The notes beneath the pieces were generated by a model. The model worked only from the letters and a program-made list of their open reading frames with translations. It was not told the DNA's origin and made no database searches. This document shows positions 1 through 9,745 of a DNA stretch of 64,000 bases, in pieces. The stretch comes from Colletes latitarsis. Its lineage: Eukaryota; Arthropoda; Insecta; Hymenoptera; Colletidae. The stretch covers positions 11,127,672-11,191,671 of the forward strand of contig NC_135134.1 of NCBI RefSeq assembly GCF_051014445.1, given 5' to 3'. The translations under genes were made by a program, and so were the position numbers. Each line of letters opens with the position of its first letter. Position 1 is the stretch's first letter.

Positions 1-34
1 TGAGGGCAAATCCAAGGCCGAACCAAGACCTAAC

Positions 35-207
35 ATGCGTTATCCTCTAAAATATTGATCGAAACCAGGCTTAATGGACTGTTTCAGTGTGCTACCACAT
101 TACCACGTGATGCAAACCAGAAAAAACCCTCGATCTGCTTACCAGGTATGTGAAGAATGCGAACGTGTGAGCCTGATGGGAGCCTGAAGGCCTAACCAAG
201 ACCTAAG
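35..207 (+). repeat. 173-bp monomer variant, present three times
   Basis: This unit carries GATGGGAGCCTGAAGGCC where most monomers read GATGAGAGCAAATCCCAGACC, making it 3 bp shorter. The following unit starts TTGCGTT instead of ATGCGTT. The same unit recurs at 2,564 and 9,780, at the start of each block A segment. A related form with GATGAGAGCCTGAAGG is near 19,850. It is a useful marker for the three-fold repetition of the block A start. Confidence 0.82.
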
Positions 208-1088
208 TTGCGTTATCCTCTAAAATATTGATCGAAACCAGGTTTAATGGACTCTTTCCGTGTGATACCACATTACCACTTGATCCAAAACAGGAAAAGC
301 CCAGGATCTGGCCAACAAGTATGCGGAAAATGTGAATGTATGAGCCTGATGAAGTCAAATCCCAGACCTAACACAGACCTAACATGCATTATCCTCTAAA
401 ATTTTGATCGAAACCAGGTTTAATGGACTCTTTCAGTGTGGTACCACATTACTACGTGATCCAAACCAAAAAAAGACCAGAATCTGGCCAACAAGTATGA
501 GAAATATGTGAAAGTATGACCCTGATGAGGGAAAATCCCAGACCTAATCCAGACCTAACATGCGTTATCCTCTAAAATATCGATCGAAATAAGTTTTAAT
601 CGACTGTTTAAGTGTGGTACCACACTACTATGTGATCCATACCAGAAAAAAACCCAGGATCTGTTCAAGAAGTATGTGAAGAATGCGAAAGTATGAGACT
701 GATGAGGTCAAATCCCATACATAATCCAGACCTAACATGCGTTATCCACTATAATATTGATCGTGACCAGGCTTAGTCGACTGTTTCAGTGTGGTACCAA
801 ATTACTACGTGATCCAATCCAAAAAAAGCCCAGAATCTGGCCATCAAGTAAGAGATATATGCGAAAGTGTGAGCCTGTTGAGGGCAAAGCCTAGACCCAA
901 CTCAGACTTAACATGTGTTATCCTCTAAAATATTGATCGAAACCAGGTTTAGTGGACTGTTTCAGTATGATACCACATAACTACGTGATCCAAACCAGTG
1001 AAAGCCCAGGATCTGGCCAACATGCATGAGAAATATGCGAAAGTATGAGCATGATGAGAGCAAATCCCAGACCTAACCTAGACCTAAC

Positions 1089-1154
1089 ATGCGTTATCCT
1101 TTAAAATATTGATCGTGACCAGGTTTAGTCGACTGTTTACTACGTGTTGATAAC
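1089..1154 (+). repeat. 66-bp partial monomer with a complex internal deletion
   Basis: The unit runs normally to GTCGACTGTTT, then reads ACTACGTG (normally about 18 bp further on), then TTGAT, then enters the next ATGCGTT at 1,155. About 110 bp of a normal monomer is missing. The same partial unit is at 10,834-10,899 in the right block A copy, so the deletion is older than that duplication. The related path in the left copy (about 3,795-4,498) is intact and carries 640 bp more between the same flanks. Confidence 0.88.
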
Positions 1155-2409
1155 ATGCGTTATCCTCTAAAATATCGATCGAAACAAGTTTTAATCGACT
1201 GTTTCAGTGTGGTACCACACTACTATGTGATCCATATCAGAAAAAACCCAGGATCTGTTCAAGAAGTATGTGAAGAATGCGAAAGTATGAGACTGATGAG
1301 GGCAAATCCCATACCCAATCCAGACCTAACATGCATTATCCACTAAAATATCGATCGTGACCAGGCTTAGTCGACTGTTTCGGTGTGGTACCACATTACT
1401 ACGTGATCCAATCAAGAAAAAGTCCGGGATCTGGCCAACAAGTATGCGGAAAATGCGAAAGTATGAGCCTGATGAGGGCAAATCCCAGACCTAATCCAGA
1501 CCTAACATGCGTTATCCTCTAAAATATTGATCGAGACCAGGTTTAGTCGACTGTTTCAGTGTGGTACCTCATTACTACGTGATCCAAACCAAAAAAAGCC
1601 CCGAATCTGGCAATCAAGTATGAGAAATATGCGAAAGTATGAGACTGATGAGAGCAAATCCCAGACCTAACCTAGACCTAACATGGGTTATCCTTTGAAA
1701 TGTTGACCCAGACTAGGTTTAATTGACTGTTTCAGTGTGGTACCACATTACCACGTGATCCAAACCAGAAAAAACCGAGGATCTGTTCAACAGATATGTG
1801 AAGAATGCGAAAGTGTGAGCCTGATGAGAGCAAATCCCAGACCTAACCTAGACCTAAAATGAGTTATCCTTTGAAATGTTGACCCAGACTAGGTTTAATT
1901 GACTGTTTCAGTGTGATACCACATTACCACGTGATCCAAACCAGAAAAAGCCCGGGATCTGGCCAACAAGTATGCGGAAAATGCGAAAGTATGAGCCTGA
2001 TGAGGGCAAATCCCAGACCTGATCCAGACCTAACATGCGTTATCCTCTAAAATATTGATCGAGACCAGGTTTAGCCGACTGTTTCAGTGTGGTACCACAC
2101 TACTATGTGATCCATACCAGAAAAAACCCAGGATCTGTTCATGAAGTATGTGAAGAATGCGTAAGTATGAGACTGATGAGGGCAAATCACCATACCTAAC
2201 CTAGACCTAACATGCATTATCCTCTAAAATATTGATCGTGACAAGGCTCAGTCGACTGTTTTTGTGTGGTACCGCATTACTACGTGATCCAAACCAGAAA
2301 AAACCCGTGCTCTGTTCAACAAGTATGTGAAGAATGCGAATATATGAGCCTGATGAGAGCAAATCCCAGACCTAACATGGACCTAACAAGCGTTATCCTC
2401 TAAAATATC

Positions 2410-2760
2410 GATCGAAACCAGGTTTAATCGACTGTTTCAGTGTGGTACCACATTACCACGTGATCCAAACTAGAAAAAACCCTGGTTCTTTTCACCAGGT
2501 ATGTGAAGAATGCGATCGTGTGAGCCTGATGAGGGCAAATCCAAGGCCGAACCAAGACCTAACATGCGTTATCCTCTAAAATATTGATCGAAACCAGGCT
2601 TAATGGACTGTTTCAGTGTGCTACCACATTACCACGTGATGCAAACCAGAAAAAACCCTCGATCTGCTTACCAGGTATGTGAAGAATGCGAACGTGTGAG
2701 CCTGATGGGAGCCTGAAGGCCTAACCAAGACCTAAGTTGCGTTATCCTCTAAAATATTGA
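2410..2760 (+). repeat. Two monomers absent from the right block A copy
   Basis: In the left copy the sequence after ACAAGCGTTATCCTC passes through a TATCGATCG unit and a 173-bp unit before reaching TTAATGGACTCTTTCCG near 2,775. In the right copy, ACAAGCGTTATCC at about 12,131 leads straight into TTAATGGACTCTTTCCG near 12,171. The difference is 349 bp (176 + 173), an exact two-monomer step, as expected for unequal exchange or slippage in register. Confidence 0.85.
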
Positions 2761-3829
2761 TCGAAACCAGGTTTAATGGACTCTTTCCGTGTGATACCAC
2801 ATTACCACTTGATCCAAAACAGGAAAAGCCCAGGATCTGGCCAACAAGTATGCGGAAAATGTGAATGTATGAGCCTGATGAGAGCAAATACCAGACCTAA
2901 CCTAGACCTAACATGCGTTATCCTCTAAAATAATGATCATGACCAGGTTCAGTCGACTGTTTCAGTATGATACCACATAACTACGTGATCCAAACCAGTG
3001 AAAGCCCAGGATCTGGCCAACATGCATGAGAAATATGCGAAAATATGACCCTGATGAAGTCAAATCCCAGACCTAACACAGACCTAACATGCATTATCCT
3101 CTAAAATTTTGATCGAAACCAGGTTTAATGGACTCTTTCAGTGTGGTACCACATTACTACGTGATCCAAACCAAAAAAAGACCAGAATCTGGCCAACAAG
3201 TATGAGAAATATGTGAAAGTATGACCCTGATGAGGGAAAATCCCAGACCTAATCCAGACCTAACATGCGTTATCCTCTAAAATATCGATCGAAACTAGTT
3301 TTAATCGACTGTTTAATTTGTGGTACCACACTACTATGTGATCCATACCAGAAAAAAACCCAGGATCTGTTCAAGAAGTATGTGAAGAATGCGAAAGTAT
3401 GAGACTGATGAGGTCAAATCCCATACATAATCCAGACCTAACATGCGTTATCCACTAAAATATTGATCGTGACCAGGCTTAGTCGACTGTTTCAGTGTGG
3501 TACCAAATTACTACGTGATCCAATCCAAAAAAAGCCCAGAATCTGGCCATCAAGTAAGAGATATATGCGAAAGTATGAGCCTGATGAGGGCAAAGCCTAG
3601 ACCCAACTCAGACATAACATGTGTTATCCTCTAAAATATTGATCGAAACCAGGTTTAGTGGACTGTTTCAGTATGATACCACATAACTACGTGATCCAAA
3701 CCAGTGAAAGCCCAGGATCTGGCCAACATGCATGAGAAATATGCGAAAGTATGAGCATGATGAGAGCAAATCCCAGACCTAACCTAGACCTAACATGCGT
3801 TATCCTTTAAACTATTGATCGTGACCAGG

Positions 3830-4181
3830 TTTAGTCGACTGTTTCAGTGTGGTACCACATTACTACGTGATCCAAACCAGAAAAAGCGCTGGATCAGGCC
3901 ATCAAGTACGAGAAATATGCAAAAGTATGAGCCTGATGAGAGCAAATCCCAGACCTAATCCAGACCTAACATGCGTTATCCTCTAAAATATCGATCGAAA
4001 CAAGTTTTAGTCGACTGTTTCAGTGTGGTACCACATTACTACGTGATCCAAACCAGAAAAAGCGCTGGATCAGGCCATCAAGTACGAGAAATATGCAAAA
4101 GTATGAGCCTGATGAGAGCAAATCCCAGACCTAATCCAGACCTAACATGCGTTATCCTCTAAAATATCGATCGAAACAAGT
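3830..4181 (+). repeat. Exact single-monomer tandem duplication
   Basis: Bases from about 3,830 to 4,038 reappear 176 bp downstream without a difference that I can see, including the rare AGCGCTGGATCAGGCC and GTACGAG variants. Neighbouring monomers elsewhere usually differ at many sites, so this is a local one-unit duplication. The same pair is present in the right copy at about 13,226-13,577, so it predates the large duplication. Confidence 0.85.
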
Positions 4182-4324
4182 TTTAGTCGACTGTTTCAGT
4201 GTGGTACCACATTACTATGTGATCCAAACCAGAAAAAACCCAGGATCTGGCCAACAAGGATGTGAAGAATGCGAAAGTATGAGACTGAAGAGGGCAAATC
4301 CCAGACCTAACCCAGACCTAACAA

Positions 4325-4500
4325 GAGTTATCTTCTAAATTATTGATCAAAACCAGGTTTACTGGACTGTTTCAGTGTGGTACCACATTGCTACGTGATC
4401 CAAAGCAGTGAAAGCCCAGAATCTGGCCATCAAGTATGAGAAATATGCGAAAGTATGAGCCTGATGAGGGAAAATCCCCGACCTAATCCAGACCTAACAT
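4325..4500 (+). repeat. Divergent monomer subfamily (ATCTTCTAAATTATTGATC)
   Basis: This subfamily reads ACAAGAGTTATCTTCTAAATT, GATCAAAACC, TTTACTGGACTG and ATTGCTACGTGATCCAAAGCAGTGAAAG, differing from ordinary units at many sites. Other copies are near 8,020, 13,720, 17,415, 20,760, 23,400, 24,630, 24,990, 25,520, 27,455, 28,335 and 31,680. In blocks A and B it almost always follows a GGATGTGAAGAATGCG/GACTGAAGAGGG unit; in block C it follows the ATTTGAAGAATGCGG unit. None was noticed after about 31.7 kb. Confidence 0.78.
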
Positions 4501-6080
4501 GCGTTATCCTCTAAAATATCGATCGAAACAAGTTTTAATCGACTGTTTCAGTGTGGTACCACACTACTATGTGATCCATACCAGAAAAAACCCAGGATCT
4601 GTTCAAGAAGTATGTGAAGAATGCGAAAGTATGAGACTGATGAGGGCAAATCCCATACCCAATCCAGACCTAACATGCATTAACCACTAAAATATCGATC
4701 GTGACCAGGCTTAGCCGACTGTTTCGGTGTGGTACCACATTACTACGTGATCCAATCAAGAAAAAGTCCAGGATCTGGCCAACAAGTATGCGGAAAATGC
4801 GAAAGTATGAGCCTGATGAGGGCAAATCCCAGACCTAATCCAGACCTAACATGCGTTATCCTCTAAAATATTGATCGAGACCAGGTTTAGTCGACTGTTT
4901 CAGTGTGGTACCTCATTACTACGTGATGCAAACCAAAAAAAGCCCCGAATCTGGCAATCAAGTATGAGAAATATGCAAAAGTATGAGCCTGAAGAGGGCA
5001 AATCCCAGACCTAATCCAGACCTATGCGTTATCCTCTAAAATATTGATCGAGACCAGGTTTAGTCGACTGTTTCAGTGTGGTACCATATTACTACGTGGT
5101 CCATACCAGGAAAAGCCCAGGATCTGGCCATCAAGTATGAGAAATATGCGAAAGTATGAGCCTGATCAGTGCAAATCCCAGACCTAACCTAGACCTAACA
5201 TGCATTATCCTCAAAAATATTGATCGTGACCAGGTTTAATGGTCTGTTTCAGTGTGGTACCACATTACTGCGTGATCCAAACCAAAAAAAGCCCAGAATC
5301 TGGCCATCAAGTATGAGAAACATGCGAAAGTATGAGACTGATGAGAGCAAATCCCAGACCTAACCTAGACCTAACATGGGTTATCCTTTGAAATGTTGAC
5401 CCAGACTAGGTTTAATTGACTGTTTCAGTGTGGTACCACATTACCACGTGATCCAAACCAGAAAAAACCGAGGATCTGTTCAACAGATATGTGAAGAATG
5501 CGACAGTATGAGCCTGATGAGGGCAAATCCCAGACCTGATCCAGACCTAACATGCGTTATTCTCTAAAATGTTGATCGAAACCAGGTTTAATGGACTGTT
5601 TCAGTGTGGTACCACATTTCTACGTGATCCAAACCAAAAAAAGACCAGAATCTGGCCAACAAGTATGAGAAATATGCGAAAGTATGAGCCTGATGAGAGC
5701 AAATCCCAGACCTAACCTAGACATAACATGCGTTATCCTCTAAAATATTGATCGAGACCAGGTTTAGTCGACTGTTTCAGTGTGGTACCACATTACTACG
5801 TGATCCAAACCAGAAAAAGCGCAGGATTTGGCTAACAAGTACGAGAAATATGCAAAAGTATGAGCCTGAAGAGTGCAAATCCCAGACCTAACCTAGACCT
5901 AACATGTGTTATCCTCTAAAATACTGATCGAGACCAGGTTTAATTTGACTGTTTCAGTGTGGTACCACATAACTACGTGATCCAAGCCAGTGAAAGCCCA
6001 GGATCTGGCCAACAAGTATGAGAAATATGCGAAAGTATGACCATGATGAGAGCAAATCCCAGACCTAACCTAGACCTAAC

Positions 6081-6784
6081 ATGCGTTATCCTCCAAAATA
6101 TTGACCGAGACCAGGTTTAGTCGACTGTTTCAGTGTGGTACCACATTACTACGAGATCCAATCCAGAAAGAGCCCAGAATCTGGCCATCAAGTAAGAGAT
6201 ATATGCGAAAGTATGAGCCTGATGGGGGCAAATCCTACATCCAACTCAGACTTAACATGTGTTATCCTCTAAAATATTGATCGAAACCAGGTTTAATGGA
6301 CTGTTTCAGTGTGATACCACATTACTACGTGATCCAAACCAGAAAAAGCCCGGGATCTGGCCAACAAGTATGCGAAAAATGCGAAAGTATGAGCCTGATG
6401 AGAGCAAATCCCAGACCTAATCCAGACCTAACATGCGTTATCCTCTAAAATATTGACCGAGACCAGGTTTAGTCGACTGTTTCAGTGTGGTACCACATTA
6501 CTACGTGATCCAATCCAGAAAGAGCCCGGAATCTGGCCATCAAGTAAGAGATATATGCGAAAGTCTGAGCCTGATGGGGGCAAATCCTACATCCAACTCA
6601 GACTTAACATGTGTTATCCTCTAAAATATTGATCGAAACCAGGTTTAATGGACTGTTTCAGTGTGATACCACATTACCACGTGATCTGAACCAGAAAAAG
6701 CCCGGGATCTGGCCAACAAGTATGCGGAAAATGCGAAAGTATGAGCCTGATGAGGTCAAATCCCAGACCTAATCCAGACCTAAC
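6081..6784 (+). repeat. Two-monomer tandem duplication (2 x 352 bp)
   Basis: The dimer 6,081-6,432 is followed by a close copy at 6,433-6,784. Shared rare variants are ATCCAGAAAGAGCCC, AAGTAAGAGATATATGCG, GATGGGGGCAAATCCTAC and ATCCAACTCAGACTTAAC. The two differ at a few sites, such as ACGAGATCC against ACGTGATCC. The right block A copy has the same pair at about 15,477-16,180. Confidence 0.8.
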
Positions 6785-8649
6785 ATGCGTTTTCCCCTAA
6801 AATATTGATCGACACCAGGTTTAGTCGACTGTTTCAGTGTGGTACCACAGTACTAAGTGATCCAAACCAGAAAAAGCCCAGGATCCGGCCATCAAGTATG
6901 AGAAATATGCGAAAGTATGAGCCTGATGAGTGCAAATCCCATACCTAACCTAGACCTAACATGCATTATCCTCTAAAATATTGATCGTGACAAGGCTCAG
7001 TCGACTGTTTTTGTGTGGTACCGCATTACTACGTGATCCAAACCAGAAAAAACCCGGGCTCTGTTCAACAAGTATGTGAAGGATTGCGAAAGTATGACCC
7101 TGATGAGTGCAAATCCAAGGTCTAACCTAGACCTAACATGTGTTATCCTCTAAAATATTAATCGAAACCAGGTTTAATAGCCCGTTTAAGTGTGGTACCA
7201 CATTACTGCGCGATCCAAACCAAAAAAAGCACAGAATCTGGCCATCAAGTATGAGAAATATGCGAAAGTATGAGCGTGATGAGTGCAAATCCCAGACCTA
7301 ACCCAGACCTAACATGCGTTATCCTCTAAAATATTGATCGAGACCAGGCTTAATCGACTGTCTCAGTGTGGTACCACATTACTACGTGATCCAAACCAGA
7401 AAAAGGCCAGGATCTGGCCATCAAGTATGAGAAATATGCGAAAGTATGAGCGTGATGAGTGCAAATCCCAGACCTAACCCAGACCTAACATGCGTTATCC
7501 TCAAAAATATTGATCGGAACCAGGTTTAATGGACTGTTTCAGTGTGGTACCGCATTACTACGTGATCTAATCCATAAAAGGCCAAGAATCCGGCCATCAA
7601 GTATGAGACATATGCGAAAGTATGAGCCTGATGAGTGCAAATCCCAGACCTAACCTAGACCTAACATGCGTTATCCTCTAAAATATTGACCGAGACCAGG
7701 ATTAGTCGACTGTTTCAGTGTGGTACCACATTACTACGTGATCCAAACCAGTGAAAGCCCAGGATCTGGCCAACAAGTATGAGAAATATGCGAAAGTATG
7801 AGCCTGATGAGACCAAACCCCAGCCCTAACCTAGACCTAACATGCGTTATCCTCTAAAATATTGTTCGTGACCGGGTTTAGTCGACTGTTTCAGTGTGGT
7901 ACCACATTACTATGTGATCCAAACCAGAAAAAACCCAGGATCTGGCCAACAAGGATGTGCAGAATGCGAAAGCATGAGACTGAAGAGGGTAAATCCCAGA
8001 CCTAACCCAGACCTAACAAGAGTTATCTTCTAAATTATTGATCAAAACCAGGTTTACTGGACTGTTTCAGTGTGGTACCACATTGCTACGTGATCCAAAG
8101 CAGTGAAAGCCCAGAATCTGACCAAGAAGTATGAGAAATATGCGAAATCACGAGCCTGATGATGGGCAAATCCTAGACCTAACCGAGACCATAACATGCG
8201 TTATCCTCAAAAATATTGATCGGAACCAGGTTTAATGGACTGTTTCAGTGTGGTACCGCATTACTACGTGATCTAAACCATAAAAGGCCAAGAATCCGGC
8301 CATCAAGTATTAGATATATGCGAAAGTATGAGCCTGATGAGGGCAAATCCCGGACCTAACATAGACCTAACATGCGTTAGCCTCTAAAATATTGACCGAG
8401 CCCAGGTTTAGCCGACTGTTTCAGTGTGGTACCACATTACTACGTGATCCAAACTAAAAAAAGCCCAGAATCTGGCCATCCAGTATGAGAAACACGCGAA
8501 AGTATGAGCCTGATGAGAGCAAATCCCAGACCTAACCTAGACCTAACATGAGTTATCCTTTGAAATGTTGACCCAGACTAGGTTTAATTGACTGTTTCAG
8601 TGTGGTACCACATAACTGCGTGATCCAAACCAGTGAAAGCCCAGGATCT

Positions 8650-9745
8650 GGCCATCAAGTATGAGAAATATGCGAAAGTATGAGCCTGATCAGTGCAAAT
8701 CCCAGACCTAACCTAGACCTAACATGCATTATCCTCAAAAATGTTGATCGTGACCAGGTTTAATGGTCTGTTTCAGTGTGGTACCACATTACTGCGTGAT
8801 CCAAACCAAAAAAAGCGCAGAATCTGGCCATCAAGTATGAGAAACATGCGAAAGTATGAGACTGATGAGAGCAAATCCCAGACCTAACCTAGACCTAACA
8901 TGGGTTATCCTTTGAAATGTTGACCCAGACTAGGTTTAATTGACTGTTTCAGTGTGGTACCACATTACCACGTGATCCAAACCAGAAAAAACCGAGGATC
9001 TGCTCAACAGATATGTGAAGAATGCGAAAGTGTGAGCCTGATGAGAGCAAATCCCAGACCTAACCTAGACCTAAAATGAGTTATCCTTTGAAATGTTGAC
9101 CCAGACTAGGTTTAATTGACTGTTTCAGTGTGATACCACATTACCACGTGATCCAAACCAGAAAAAGCCCGGGATCTGGCCAACAAGTATGCGGAAAATG
9201 CGAAAGTATGAGCCTGATGAGGGCAAATCCCAGACCTGATCCAGACCTAACATGCGTTATCCTCTAAAATATTGATCGAGACCAGGTTTAGCCGACTGTT
9301 TCAGTGTGGTACCACACTACTATGTGATCCATACCAGAAAAAACCCAGGATCTGTTCATGAAGTATGTGAAGAATGCGTAAGTATGAGACTGATGAGGGC
9401 AAATCCCATACCTAACCTAGACCTAACATGCATTATCCTCTAAAATATTGATCGTGACAAGGCTCAGTCGACTGTTTTTGTGTGGTACCGCATTACTACG
9501 TGATCCAAACCAGAAAAAACCCGGGCTCTGTTCAACAAGTATGTGAAGAATGCGAATATATGAGCCTGATGAGAGCAAATCCCAGACCTAACATGGACCT
9601 AACAAGCGTTATCCTCTAAAATATCGATCGAAACCAGGTTTAATCGACTGTTTCAGTGTGGTACCACATTACCACGTGATCCAAACTAGAAAAAACCCAG
9701 GTTCTTTTCACCAGGTATGTGAAGAATGCGATCGTGTGAGCCTGA
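8650..9745 (+). repeat. Block A junction segment, mosaic of earlier block A pieces
   Basis: This part of the left unit has no partner at the end of the right copy. Its first part matches about 5,126-5,480 (offset 3,524; shared CCTGATCAGTGC and TTAATGGTCTGTTTC variants). From about 8,857 to 9,745 it matches about 1,640-2,529 (offset 7,216-7,217, which is 41 monomers; shared AAAATGAGTTATCC variant). The only length difference noticed in the second part is one extra base near 2,188. It therefore joins two older segments and leads directly into the right copy. Confidence 0.8.

Larger units (their letters stand above)
1..8649 (+). repeat. Block A, left copy of a segmental duplication (~8.6 kb, ~49 monomers)
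   Basis: Base 1 aligns with base 9,746 and base 8,649 with about 18,045. The offset is 9,745 bp up to about 2,410 and 9,396 bp after about 2,760, because the right copy lacks 349 bp (two monomers). Rare variants occur in the same order in both copies: a 66-bp partial unit, an AGCGCTGG monomer duplicated in tandem, and a two-monomer duplication at about 6.1-6.8 kb. Block A is marked by monomers with TATCGATCG in place of TATTGATCG, by CCACGTGATCC, and by TTTGAAATGTTGACCCAG. Internally, 1-346 also matches 2,530-2,875, so the start of the block occurs three times in the window. Confidence 0.9.

Noticed and set aside
1155..1346. 63-codon open frames starting ATGCGTTATCC (1155, 3971, 4147, 4499, 10900, 13367, 13543, 13895, 19177, 20582, 21992)
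   Set aside because: They are satellite sequence just over one unit long. In most of them the frame opens only because TATTGATCG became TATCGATCG, turning an in-frame TGA into CGA (at 20,582 the unit reads TATTGGCCG instead). No domain, no codon bias, and the frame ends in the next unit.
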